In this document: positions 48,368 through 58,785 of the stretch, in pieces
Numbering within the stretch: the first letter of the stretch is position 1
How the letters are laid out: each line of letters opens with the position of its first letter
Source: Microglena sp. YARC
Taxonomy: Eukaryota; Chlorophyta; Chlorophyceae; Chlamydomonadales; Chlamydomonadaceae
Direction of reading: 5' to 3'
Assembly: GCA_022414725.1 (NCBI GenBank)
Contig: CM039462.1
Span: 120,768,750-120,832,749 of the forward strand
Length of the DNA: 64,000 nucleotides
Position numbers and translations under genes: made by a program
Notes under the pieces: generated by a model
The model's database searches: none
What the model was told of the DNA's origin: nothing
Seen by the model: only the letters and a program-made list of their open reading frames with translations

Positions 48368-50417
48368 CTATTTTGAATGCGGAATTGACTCCCCCCGGAT
48401 CAAAACCCGTTTTGAGAAAGCCATGGATCCAGGAATAACGAATTTCTTTGAATGCATATATGGCGATAGTAGCGGCGGCAGAGGAATAGATGGTATATCG
48501 GGCGATAGTAGCGGTGGCAGAGGAATAGATGGTATATCAGGTGAGAGCAGAGGTGGCAGAGGAATAGATGGCAAAACGATTTTGGTGGGAGGGAATGCTA
48601 ATGCTGCAACCACTTCGTTCAAAGATTGCTCAGGGACAAGCAGTGGAGGAGTGAGAATATGTTGTGAATGAGATTGAAGCGGTTTTCCATCATAATGGAA
48701 TGCCAACGCCGCCACCACTTCGTCAAAAGATTGATCGGAGACAATCAGTGGAGGAGTGAGAATATGTGAATTCGCCGCCACTTTGTCAAAAGATTGATCG
48801 GAGACAATCAGTGGAGGAATGAGAATATGTTGTTGTGAATGAGATTGCAGCGGTTTTCCATCATGATGGAATGCCAACGCCGCCACCACTTCGTCAAAAG
48901 ATTGATCGGAGACAATCAGTGGAGGAGTGAGAATATGTGAATTCGCCGCCACTTTGTCAAAAGATTGATCGGAGACAATCAGTGGAGGAGTGAGAATATG
49001 TTGTGAATGAGATTGCAGCGGTTTTCCATCATGATGGAATGCCAACGCCGCCACCACTTCGTCAAAAGATTGATCGGAGACAATCAGTGGAGGAGTGAGA
49101 ATATGTGAATTCGCCGCCACTTTGTCAAAAGATTGATCGGAGACAATCAGTGGAGGAGTGAGAATATGTTGTTGTGAATGAGATTGCAGCGGTTTTCCAT
49201 CATGATGGAATGCCAACGCCGCCACCACTTCTTCCCAAGATTGCTCGGGGACAAGTAAAGGAGGAGTGAGAATATGTTGTACATTAGATTGCGGATGCGA
49301 TTTTACATCATCCGTAACGTTCAAAGATTGCTCGGGGACAAGCAGTGGAGGAGTGAGAATATGTTGTACATTAGGTTGCACCAGTAGTTCAGAATCAGGG
49401 AATGCTAATGCTGCCATCACTTCTTCCGAAGATTGCTCTGGGCCAAGTAGAGGATGAGTGAGAATATGTTGTACATTAGATTGCGGATGCGATTTTACAT
49501 CATCCGTAACTTTCAAAGATTGCTCGGGGACAAGCAGTGGAGGAGTGAGAATATGTTGTATACGAGGTTGAACCAGGTGTACAGAATCAGGGAATGCTAA
49601 TGCTGCCACCACTTCTTCCCAAGATTGCTCTGGGCCAAGTAGAGGATGAGTGAGAATATGTTGTACATTAGATTGCGGATGCGATTTTACATCATCCGTA
49701 ACTTTCAAAGATTGCTCGGGGACAAGCAGTGGAGGAGTGAGACTATGTTGTACATTAGGTTGCACCAGTTGTACATAATTAGGGAATGCTAATGCTGCCA
49801 CCACTTCTTCCCAAGATTGCTCGGGGACAAGTAGAGGATGAGTGAGAATATGTTGTACATTAGATTGCGGATGCGATTTTACATCATCTGTAACGTTCAA
49901 AGATTGCTCTGGGACAAGCAGTGGAGGAGTGAGAATATGTTGTATACGAGGTTGAACCAGTTGTACAGAATCAGGGAATGCTAATGCTGCCACCACTTCT
50001 TCCCAAGATTGCTCGGGGACAAGTAGTGGAGGAGTTGGATAACATGGTTGATATGGAGGAGTCGTACATGGTTGTTGACACGGGGGTGTTGGATAACATG
50101 GTTGATATAATTGAGATGGAGGAGGAGGACCAGTGGTCGCATCATTCCCCCCTGAATGTGATTTTTTTCCTGGTTGTAGAAGTTTCTTTTCCGATTTAGT
50201 ATTTTCGTTTGTGGTGTTTTTGATACGGACTTGGAACTTATCCTCGAAGAGCTGTGCCGGACCATTTTTTCGTAAATGTGATTATGAGTTGTTCCAACTC
50301 TTGCATCCATGATTGTCCCGACAATTGCATCGACTTCCCTCGTCTCTGATGGTACTTAGCCTCAGTCACAGCCCAAAAATGATTGTTTGCCACCGAACTA
50401 TTTTTTTTTACCAACAT
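48368..50417 (-). pseudogene. Long repeat protein (HILTPPLLVPEQS units), one frameshift
   Basis: The main frame (49996 and upstream to 48368) consists of about 15 units of 30-50 residues with the core HILTPPLLVPEQS or HILTPPLIVSDQSFDE. These alternate with VVAALAFPDSVQLVQP or VVAALAFHHDGKPLQSHS and DDVKSHPQSNVQ. The frame extends upstream through a Pro/Tyr/Cys/Gln-rich stretch (YQPCYPTPP) to about 50265. There, at a T6 run, the N-terminal domain (MLVKKNSSVANNHFWAVTEA from about 50417) is in another frame. The C-terminal end has PPLLSPDIPSIPL repeats. No family recognised. DNA units of the same repeat appear in the deletion junction at 20390. Confidence 0.65.
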
Positions 50418-50424
50418 TTCTAGA

Positions 50425-51657
50425 TTACCTTTTTGTATACCCCTTTCTAGAAGCCGCGTACACATGGTGCCTTCGCACGGATTCGTTGTTGAACACCAGC
50501 ATGTCGGGAGTGTGCGAGAAGAATCGATTGCGGAAGGCTGCACACTTTAGAGCATCGAATAGGATCGTCTCTTGACTCCCTTCGCCAAATGCGCGAACCC
50601 ATATATTGTGACGCTCAGCGTACCGCGCTCGCACCTTCTCACGCACTGTCTCGATGTCGAAGTATGAACCGAATGTCTTGGATGAGTGCATATCGAGGGA
50701 ATCCTCTCCTGGCTGTGGTGATTGTGGTGGGGTGTGGAACTGTTCTAAGTGTAGTGCCCCCACATTGTTGTCTCCCATTTCCGACGCCTTGATATTCATG
50801 CGCCCGTCCTTGTAGTTCTCATAGAACTCGCACCTGACAATAGGATCACGGAAATATCCGCCTTCGTGCACTGCTACATCGATCGGATCTATCCCCCCCT
50901 CGTCTGATGCGAGTTTTACCACAACATCGGGTGCCCCGCACCGCCTAAGTAGAGTGGGTGTATACAGGGCCGATATATAAACGTCTACATGAGTGCCACC
51001 TCTTTGTTTATATAGGAATGGGATGGATTCTTGTTGTACCATTAGGTGGCGTTCTGGTGGCGTTATGTTTGTTTGTTGTTGTTTCTCCATGTGGCTCCGT
51101 TTCTTCTCACTGTTACCGAATGCAATGTATATGACTCCTGCAATCGCTATCGAAGTCACTGCTATCGTGCTCGCTCGCTCGTGCATTTGTGTGGTCACTG
51201 AGATATCCGTGTAGTATGCCTCTATTACCCGTTTCAGGAGACTTGCCACTGCGGATGCTTCTCCGTCATCAATGCTACTGAGCCGTTTGTTCAGTGTCGC
51301 GATCTTGCCCATACCGACGTGAACAACGTATAGTGCATGCACCAGTATCGGGTCCTTGGATACCCACACCCTCAGGACGCACATGAGCCAGCAGAGGTCC
51401 ATGTACAGGATAGCGACCACTGAGAAAGCTGTAGCTTGCGTGAAGCGTTGCCCCTTCATACCGGGTGCCGTTATCTGCAGTAGCGCCACGGTGATCACTG
51501 TTGTCACCACGACCGACGCGAGGATGTACTTGCTTATTTGTTTCTTTCGGTACGAATCGAGCGTGGGGTCTATAATTTGCATTGGAGCTTCTTCTTCTTC
51601 CATTCGTTCACCAAATTTCATTAACTGTTTGTAAAAAAAAAATGTATTGACAGCCAT
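50425..51657 (-). CDS. Membrane protein with C-terminal cytoplasmic domain
   Basis: 410 residues from ATG 51657 (MAVNTFFFYKQLMKFGERME); a TTG 48 bases upstream would add 16. Hydrophobic segments: YILASVVVTTVITVALLQIT, TAFSVVAILYMDLCWLMCVL and TIAVTSIAIAGVIYIAFG, all in the first 200 residues. The second half is soluble: VDVYISALYTPTLLRRCGAP, then VVVKLASDEGGIDPIDVAVH, an acidic linker TPPQSPQPGEDS, and a basic end. No known family. Intact. A TTATAAAA box lies about 90 bases upstream on the minus strand (51741-51749). Confidence 0.6.
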   Translation of the reverse strand: MAVNTFFFYKQLMKFGERMEEEEAPMQIIDPTLDSYRKKQISKYILASVVVTTVITVALLQITAPGMKGQRFTQATAFSVVAILYMDLCWLMCVLRVWVSKDPILVHALYVVHVGMGKIATLNKRLSSIDDGEASAVASLLKRVIEAYYTDISVTTQMHERASTIAVTSIAIAGVIYIAFGNSEKKRSHMEKQQQTNITPPERHLMVQQESIPFLYKQRGGTHVDVYISALYTPTLLRRCGAPDVVVKLASDEGGIDPIDVAVHEGGYFRDPIVRCEFYENYKDGRMNIKASEMGDNNVGALHLEQFHTPPQSPQPGEDSLDMHSSKTFGSYFDIETVREKVRARYAERHNIWVRAFGEGSQETILFDALKCAAFRNRFFSHTPDMLVFNNESVRRHHVYAASRKGYTKR

Positions 51658-51866
51658 CGCACAGACGAAACACCTTTGGACGACGGGGTCTTTATTGATG
51701 TGCAATGCGTCATGTAAAGAGGTTTCTTTGCTGGACGGGCCATTTTATAAGACCATCCATTCATTTCAAAATCGGACGAGTGTAAAAGGATCAGGATCAT
51801 TATTTTACTAATGGGACCCGCTTCTGATAAAATCTCCGCGTTTGATAAGCTCTTGATAAGCCCCCT

Positions 51867-53827
51867 ATGGTTCTCCGTCTCCTCACCGAACGAAGCCCCC
51901 GCAGCCCGAATCTTTCAGATGAAATTGGGGTACGTCTGTTCCCGCACCAAAGGGCGTCGATCGCCGCATGCATGTCGTTGGAAAGAGAACTGATCAGCTT
52001 GCGATAACTGTTTGGTATTTCAGAACATGAGAATAATGATGGCAACAGCGTCGTTGTTGATGACGAGGCCATTGCTGATGCAGCGTCTTCGATATTCCTT
52101 GTAGCTTCAACATCGAAGGTCGTGCGTCCTAGGGTCGGTGTGATCAGCGATCTTGGGGGGTCCGGTAAGTCGTTGATTATTCTCAGCATGGTGTTATTCT
52201 TGAAACCCCTTGTACCCGCCCCACTTCCTTCAAGCGATGTGGATTACATATCCTTTGCGTGCGACAACGTCTCGATCGTGATGGACTCCCACCGTATGCC
52301 TAATGTACGGACTTCTGTTATTGTGATTCCGCATACATTGGTATCTCAGTGGAAGTGCTATGCCGAGAGCTTTCGTGACCACTTATCGTTCACCGTCGTG
52401 TCGCGCTACAACCACGTTTGCGAATTGTGCGACCTCTCCCGTATTCAATCGCTCGATTTGATCATAGTATCGAACTCCTTTTACGACTCGATCGCGATGA
52501 CGTTGAACCGAATGCAAGTGAAGATTGCGCGCGTGTTCATCGACGAGGCTGATACAATCTCCGCCTATACTGTCGCTATGGACGCCGGCTTCCACTGGTA
52601 CGTTACCTCCGACACAAGTAGTCTCATGCACGGGTCTCGAGCTAACTCGTACGTAGTGAACAACACCTTCAGAGCAACTGTCATGTCATCCCACCATAGC
52701 CGCCTCCACGAGCCCACCGGTTTGTTCGTGCGGAACGAGGACGCTTTCGTGTTGAGATCGTTCGAGTTTCCAGTTGCGAACATCTCAAACGTGACTTGTA
52801 TGTTCCCATCTAATCCACCTGGGAGTAGCAGTTACTACTTCCCCCACAAATCGTTCAAGGAACACTCTCTAAATATGCGTGTCCTGGCAGAGATGGAGTC
52901 CGGAAAAGGCATAGACAATGCTCTGCGTATTATTCCTTCATCCCAACACGAATCGGATGAGTTGGGGGCTCTGAAACGTTTGTTGACCTCTTCGATTCCC
53001 GGAGTGGTTAGAAGGGCAGAAACTCGCACGGCTATTGTAACCTCAAACCCCGAGGAGACCGCTTCCTGCTCCATATGCTACGATGACATCGGATCTCGTT
53101 GTTATGGGAACACACAAGGTTGCTCTGATGTACAACAACTTAAACCGCAAGTGGTTGTCCCATGCTGCGCAAACTCGTTTTGCCTTCGCTGTTTATGTAT
53201 GTGGCTTGCTACATTGTCGGACTCTAGCCCGTCTTCTGCTACGTGTCCCATATGTCGCAGCCCGACGCGACTCGAGGATGCCATTGTCGTGCACTCATCG
53301 GAACTCTCTGCCACACTCGAGACAAATATAGCAGAAGACCACGAGAATCAAACGCCTCCATAGGGCAATGTGTTCTGCAAGATGGAAACGTTGAAGTACT
53401 TTTTGAATACAATGGTTACATAATCATCATCATCATCATCTAATGGTCGAGTCATCATTTTTTCTTCTCACCGGTATGCATTGGATAGCATCTCCGAGTG
53501 TTTGGGCGAGCTTTCAATTCCTTACGCGTTCTTGCGCGGGAACAGTGGCATCATCCGCAATACGATCAACCGATTTCGCTCTGGAATTGTGCGGGTTCTG
53601 CTGGCGAGCCCTACGCATTCGGGTCTGGTCTGAACATGGAGATGGTGAGCGACATCATTTTCATGCATCCTCCGCATCAGTCGCTTGTTACACGGGTGAT
53701 CGAACGCGCGCTGAGAGTGGGTCGAACCAGCCAGTTAAGGGTGTGGAACATGTGCTACGAGGGTGACATATTGGACTGGTACACAGTATCCATCGGTCAC
53801 TCCAGGCGAAGTTGCCGCAATTATTGA
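51867..53827 (+). pseudogene. SNF2-like helicase with RING finger, interrupted
   Basis: The gene starts at ATG 51867 with a Q-motif-like VRLFPHQRASIAACMSLERE. An in-frame TAA follows at 52005-52007. The frame then continues to 53363 with Walker A (LGGSGKSLI), SVIVIPHTLVSQWKC, the DEAD-type box VFIDEADTIS, and a RING finger (CSICYDDI, VVPCCANSFCLRCLCMWL, CPICRSP). The RING sits between helicase halves, as in RAD5/RAD16-like enzymes. The second RecA half follows in shifted frames: YAFLRGNSGIIRNTINRFRS at 53525-53600, then GSGLNMEMVSDIIFMHPPHQ and IERALRVGRTSQLRVWNM to about 53770. There is thus one nonsense codon and two frameshifts. Role in viruses: transcription or DNA remodelling, possibly ubiquitin ligation. 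Confidence 0.8.
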
Positions 53828-53890
53828 TGTATCAGCATCTGTGACTTTAAATAATCTCACAAATAAAACAGGTGTAAAGAATTCTTGACA

Positions 53891-54884
53891 ATGAATTGTA
53901 CGCGTGGAGATATGATGATGATGAAAAACGAAGGTGACCGAGAGACTTCTGCTTCTGAGCCGTTGCTTTCCGGGACTATGCGAATGACGACGTACCCGAT
54001 AGAGTATCCCGATATCTGGAGACACTACAAGCTCCAGTTGGCGTCGTTTTGGGTTGCCGAGGAGATCGACTTTTCACGTGATCGCGAGCATTTCAACAAC
54101 AAGTTGAATGAAGAGGAGCGACACTTTGTCAAGAACATTCTTGTCTTCTTCGCTGCTAGCGACACGCTTGTATCTCTCAACCTGATGACGAACTTCTGTA
54201 AGGATGTGACTGTCATGGAGGCGCAGTACGGGTACACCTTCCAGGCGATGATGGAGAACGTGCACGCCGAGGTGTACAGTCTGATGATCGAAACTTTTAT
54301 CCAAGACAATAGTGTGAAGGACTCGATCTACAAGGACCTTGGGGACATGCAAAGCGTGATTAGGAAGGTGAATTGGGCTGCCAAGTGGTGCGACCCGTCT
54401 GAGCCTTTCCACAAGCGCATTGTTGCGTTCGCAATCGTCGAGGGATTGTTCTTCTCAGGCGCCTTTTGCGCGATCTACTGGATAAAGCAGCGCAATCTTC
54501 TCCCGGGACTGACCAAGTCTAACGAGTTCATCGCCCGCGACGAAGGACTGCACACCGAGTTCGCTTGTCTTCTTCACTCGAAAGCTGTTGAAGCGAATGT
54601 CGCCTGAGGAGGCTCGCGAGATGTTCATGGAAGCGATCTCTATCGAGAAGGAGTTCATTTGCGAGGCGGTCCCCTGTCGCTTGGTGGGGATGAACCCCAA
54701 GCTCATGTGCCAGTACATAGAGCACGTCGCTGACAACCTGTTGGTCATGCTTGGGTACCCCATCATATTCGGATCGACCAACCCGTTTGGTTTCATGGAG
54801 CTCATAGGCATGAACGCGCGCACGAAACTTTTTCGAGGAACGAGCTTCGTTGTACCAGCGCTCGGACGTGATGAACACGGATAG
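53891..54884 (+). pseudogene. Ribonucleotide reductase small subunit (R2), two frameshifts
   Basis: R2 carries the diiron-tyrosyl radical that powers dNTP synthesis. From ATG 53891, the residues WVAEEIDFSRDREHF and VKNILVFFAASDTLVSLNLM belong to the first iron-ligand helix region; then VHAEVYSLMIETFIQD, FAIVEGLFFSGAFCAIYWIK and DEGLHTEFACLLHSK hold the other ligands and the radical-site region. After CLLHSK an extra A (AAA near 54583) shifts the frame. The sense continues in 54588-54884 (MSPEEAREMFMEAISIEKEF, then NPFGFMELIGMN), and a second extra A near 54828 shifts it again. Both are one-base changes in short A runs, so sequencing error is a fair alternative. No large subunit gene is in the window. 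Confidence 0.9.
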
Positions 54885-54952
54885 ACGTAATACCGAGACG
54901 GGTGGCCCCAATCATCACGCGACAAGGGAGACACCTTTTTCACAGAGGACTT

Positions 54953-55855
54953 TTAGAGTTGGGGAGCCAAAGCTAGTCGGATTGATCCTAGAGAAGACAC
55001 GTCATACTTGATGATTAAAGGATAGTCATTCTTCAGGTAGATCTCTGCAGTGGTGCAGAGGTTGGTACACTTTGTGAAGAGGACCATCTGTTTGAGACTG
55101 AAGACGCCTTGCACAATCTCTGTACATGTATCTCTTCCATGTTCGGTATCGACGACGCACTCTGGGATGGGGGGGGCACAACCGTCTTTCATAAGGCTGT
55201 TTATGTCGCTTGTTTCTGCATCGTCGTACGGCGAGATGTTCTTGTGCGTCTTGTTGTTGTCGAAGATGGTGGTTTCCTGGGAGCAAAACTCTCCCACACA
55301 GCTGAACGTAATCTGGTTCCTGAAGCTCCTGATTTCCATGAACTCTGCGATGTTGTGCATGTCTCTACATATCTTCTGAAAATCAGTCGAGGGGAGCGTG
55401 ACCACCTCGGAGAAGCTCGTAGGATCGACATTGATTACGCGGTGATCGAGGTCTAGCAGATTTAGTTTGTATGTCGTGCGTGTGTTTTTCTCCATGTTTT
55501 CTATGTTGATGCACAAGTGATTGATGTCGTTATGTTCAATGTAGAGCGTGAGCTGGTCGTTGTTGTTGATCGTCTTGATAAGCTTGTAAAAATTGAGCAT
55601 GTTCACTCCGATCATTTTCCTGTTGGGGCAGCTGTAGTACTCGAACTTCGAGGCGTGCAACTTCATGTGCACAAGCACCATGTGCGCAGTGTCGGTCGCG
55701 ACGATCTTCATGCCGGTTTCGTCAAACTCGATGCATGTGTCCATGACCAGTTCCTTGAGGGCCTCTGTCAGGACCTTGAAAGCGACACCCTGCACAGTGC
55801 GCATCTCTAGACATCGCGTAGTGTCGGGTACGAATGAAATGGATGATGATGACAT
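54953..55855 (-). CDS. PCNA: PCNA-type DNA sliding clamp
   Basis: 300 residues from ATG 55855 (MSSSSISFVPDTTRCLEMRT); a longer frame upstream lacks support. The clamp tethers the viral DNA polymerase to DNA. Family marks: AFKVLTEALKELVMDTCIEF, MKIVATDTAHMVLVHMKLHA (the D-x-x-H-x-x-L-V strand), IGVNMLNFYKLIKTINNNDQ, VVTLPSTDFQKICRDMHNIA and VFSLKQMVLFTKCTNLCTTA. The end YDVSSLGSIRLALAPQL gives the usual C-terminal strand. An insertion near residue 230 makes it somewhat longer than cellular PCNA (about 260). Convergent with RNR2, divergent from the gene at 55903. Intact. Confidence 0.93.
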   Translation of the reverse strand: MSSSSISFVPDTTRCLEMRTVQGVAFKVLTEALKELVMDTCIEFDETGMKIVATDTAHMVLVHMKLHASKFEYYSCPNRKMIGVNMLNFYKLIKTINNNDQLTLYIEHNDINHLCINIENMEKNTRTTYKLNLLDLDHRVINVDPTSFSEVVTLPSTDFQKICRDMHNIAEFMEIRSFRNQITFSCVGEFCSQETTIFDNNKTHKNISPYDDAETSDINSLMKDGCAPPIPECVVDTEHGRDTCTEIVQGVFSLKQMVLFTKCTNLCTTAEIYLKNDYPLIIKYDVSSLGSIRLALAPQL

Positions 55856-55902
55856 TTGTGCGATTATATAAACATAAATAGTGGAACATTCCTTTAAGCA
55901 AA

Positions 55903-56555
55903 ATGGGTCAGAAAGAGAAATACAAGAAAAGCTTCTATAGACTTGTAGAGTCTCTACGCGCCGACTGTACGCTGGATGTTTCTCTTGCAGAAATATACAG
56001 GGGGGCGGAAAAAGACCCTTGTTGATTGGACGGCACGCACATGGGTGGTAGGCACTCTTGGGTACCCCGTCGAACGTCGCGAGCCCCCATATCGAGAACC
56101 TGTCGTGATCGATTTGGGCTCTCTCCAACCTGAGTATTTTACAAATCCGACTCGAGATCCCGTTCTATTGTACGGTCTCGGTCACGAACTGTGGACGAAC
56201 GGATACGTCATTTTTGGAAACATGTACGTGCACGTGCGCGTGTTGGACGATCCCATCTACCGGATGGACAACATCGGCTACCCGAACAACCTGCATGCGG
56301 CGCTAAACGTAAGCATTGCGGACTACTTTTACGGACGCTCGTTCGAGTTGCCGCACCCCGTCCGGGCTGAATGACGCCACACCCGTTTTCGTCGAATACG
56401 AGGGGGGGCAGACAGTGAGCGTGTTCAATGGTGGCGGGATGCGGTGCTTGGGAACTCTGTACGTGCACTTCGACCTCATTATTCCGAGCACACGGGAGGA
56501 GCGGGAGGCGCTCTTGGACGAAATCGTATCTTTCTACAGTCGGCGGAACAGGTAA
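55903..56555 (+). pseudogene. Unknown protein, two frameshifts
   Basis: ATG 55903 starts MGQKEKYKKSFYRLVESLRA, which stops after about 40 codons. From about 55990 the next frame continues (VDWTARTWVVGTLGYPVERR, then YGLGHELWTNGYVIFGNMYV) to 56374. From about 56370 a third frame carries ATPVFVEYEGGQTVSVFNGG and LYVHFDLIIPSTREEREALL to 56555. The breaks lie at a G6 run near 56000 and after CCGTCCGGGC near 56366. The whole would be about 215 residues. No family recognised. The stop coincides with a transposon-end motif at 56535. Confidence 0.5.
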
Positions 56556-57153
56556 ATAAAACATACAGTCGACCGTGATCCGCCGTTTGCGTGTGTCTTC
56601 TCATTAATGTACACTCGACAAGTCAGTGATACAGTTGTTCTCAAATAATTTTGGGACACTCAGTATAATTTGAATGATATCCCCTGAAACCAGGTACAGG
56701 TCCGTGGTTCACTACAAATATTTTTTGAGGAGTCTCAGGAAGGTTTGTAATATATACAACGTGTCCAAGAGCTCACTACATAGATGGGTAAAAAAAAGGA
56801 AAGAATTGTCCATGCTTTTACGTTACACGATGTGATTCCTTAGTGCTGATGTCTCAAGCTAGCGAGTCTCTAAATTAAATTTTAAAAAAATCGTTTATAT
56901 TGAATCAATTACAATTCTCAATGTACAACTTGGACCGACGGTCGATTGTTGTACTCACATCATGAACTGAACGAGGCAATGGCATCTCAACAAGTATTTG
57001 AATGCCAGACTCACATCATGAACTGAACGAGGCAATGGCATCTCAACAAGTATTTGAATGCCAGACTCACATCATGAACTGAAAGAGGCAATTGCATCTT
57101 TATTTGAGAACAACTGCTTTTTCGCCGAGCACCATTTTACTGTTCCGCCGACT
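56535..57153. mobile_element. Nested transposon remnants bounded by CAGTCGGCGGAACAG ends
   Basis: CTACAGTCGGCGGAACAGG at 56535 faces the inverted copy at 57133-57153 (ACTGTTCCGCCGACTGG), outlining an element of about 610 bases. Inside are a CAGTTGTTCTCAAATAA end (56630), a piece of the MITE interior on the opposite strand (about 56826-56890), and the start of the Tc1/mariner transposase of 609 (ATGTACAACTTGGAC near 56920, only about 11 codons). A 57-base tandem repeat (56956-57090, two and a half copies, ACTCACATCATGAACTGAA) and another end motif at 57100 complete it. No intact gene. Confidence 0.65.
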
Positions 57154-57219
57154 GGTGCGAACCTCAGTAACTCTTCCGCCGACTGCAGCGAACCTCAGTA
57201 ACTGTCTATAACTGTCATC

Positions 57220-58785
57220 TGCCTTGGCACGGTGCTCCTCTCCCGAACAAAGGATCCAACAGAACCTTGCAAATATCGAGATAGCCTCCCTGAGCAGCAT
57301 GATTGTCATCTGCCTTGCCACGGTGCTCCTCTCCCGCGAACTCCGGATCCATCAGAACCTTGCAGATATCGAGATAGCCTCCGCAGCGCACCTCAGTGCC
57401 TGGCTATATTGTCATCTGCCTTGGCACGGTGCTCCTCTCCCGCGAACTCCGGATCCAACAGAACCTTGCAGATATCGAGATAGCCTCCCTCAGCGCCTCA
57501 GTGCCTGGCTATGATTGTCATCTGCCTTGGCACGGTGCTCCTCTCCCGCGAACTCCGGATCCAACAGAACCTTGCAGATATCGAGATAGCCTCCCTCAGC
57601 GGCGAACCTCAGTGCGTGGCTATGATTGTCATCTGCCTTGGCACGGTGCTCCTCTCCCGCGAACTCCGGATCCAACAGAACCTTGCAGATATCGAGATAG
57701 CCTCCCTGAGCAGCGCACCTCAGTGCCTGGCTATGATTGTCATCTGCCTTGGCACGGTGCTCCTCTCCCGCGAACTCCGGATCCAACAGAACCTTGCAGA
57801 TATCGAGATAGCCTCCCTCAGCGGCGAACCTCAGTGCCTGGCTATTATTGTCATCTGCTTTGGCACGGTGCTCCTCTCCCGCGAACTCCGGATCCATCAG
57901 AACCTTGCAGATATCGAGATAGCCTCCCTCAGCGGCGAACCTCAGTGCCTGGCTATTATTGTCATCTGCTTTGGCACGGTGCTCCTCTCCCGCGAACAAA
58001 GGATCCATCAGAACCTTGCAGACATCCAGATGGCCTCCCTCGGCGGCGAACCTCAGTGCCTGGCTATTATTGGCATCTGCTTTGGCACGGTGCTCCTCTC
58101 CCGCGTACAAAGGATTCATCAGAACCTTGCAGACATCTAGATAGCCTCCACTAGCGGCTAACCTCAGTGCCTGGCTGTGATTGGCATCTGCTTTGGCACG
58201 GTGCTCCTCGCCTGCGAACAAAGGATCCATCAGAACCTTGCAGACATCCACATGACCTCCCTCAGCGGCGACCCTCAGTACATGGCTGTGATTGTAATCT
58301 GCTTTGGCACTGTGCTCCTCTCCTGCGAACAAAGGATCCATGAGCAGCTTGCAGACATCTGCGTGACCTCCCTTAGCGGCGTACTCCAATGACCGTATGT
58401 CGTTGTGATCTTTTAGCAATATGCGGACGACGTCGGCTCGCCCGGCCTTACACGCTATCCTCATGGGGTTCTGATTGAGATGATCACATCTGTCCACGAG
58501 CGCCTGTGCTTCACATGCAGCGTCAGCAGCGAAAGCAGTATGCATGGCTCGACTGATGAGGCCGGCGTGCATCCAGTTCCCGTCCTTCTTCCAACTGCCT
58601 GCTCGGCGCATGATCAAAACCACGAGGTCCATAGAAACTTCGTGAATCGCGTTCCACACCGTCGAAACGAACTGTAATTCGCGTAGAGAATCTTTCACAA
58701 ACAAACATACTGAAAAATCTGCACATGAGGACACTGTAGAGAATCTTTCACAAACAAACATACTGAAAAATAGACATGAGGACAC
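57220..58785 (-). CDS. Ankyrin-repeat protein, 3' end frameshifted
   Basis: The open frame 58785-57490 (431 residues) has about 10 ankyrin repeats of roughly 37 residues, each like ALRFAAEGGHLDVCKVLMDP followed by LFAGEEHRAKADDNNSQ. The repeats become nearly identical towards the C-terminus, so the array expanded recently. Further repeats continue in other frames down to about 57220. The first 30 residues are read from the adjoining 77-bp repeat array. The native start is probably in the stretch VSTVWNAIHEVSMDLVVLIM, an F-box-like position where giant-virus ankyrin proteins often carry an F-box; I cannot confirm one. Ankyrin proteins usually bind host proteins, often to direct ubiquitination. 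Confidence 0.75.

Noticed and set aside
4703..52007. Alternative genetic code (TAA or TAG read as sense)
   Set aside because: Internal stops include TGA as well, frameshifts occur in the same genes, and intact genes stop normally at TAA and TAG.
51800..52189. 129-codon minus-strand frame
   Set aside because: It lies opposite the start of the helicase, whose motifs are on the plus strand.
57396..58154. 252-codon plus-strand repeat frame
   Set aside because: Antisense of the ankyrin repeats; long only because the repeat lacks stops in that frame.
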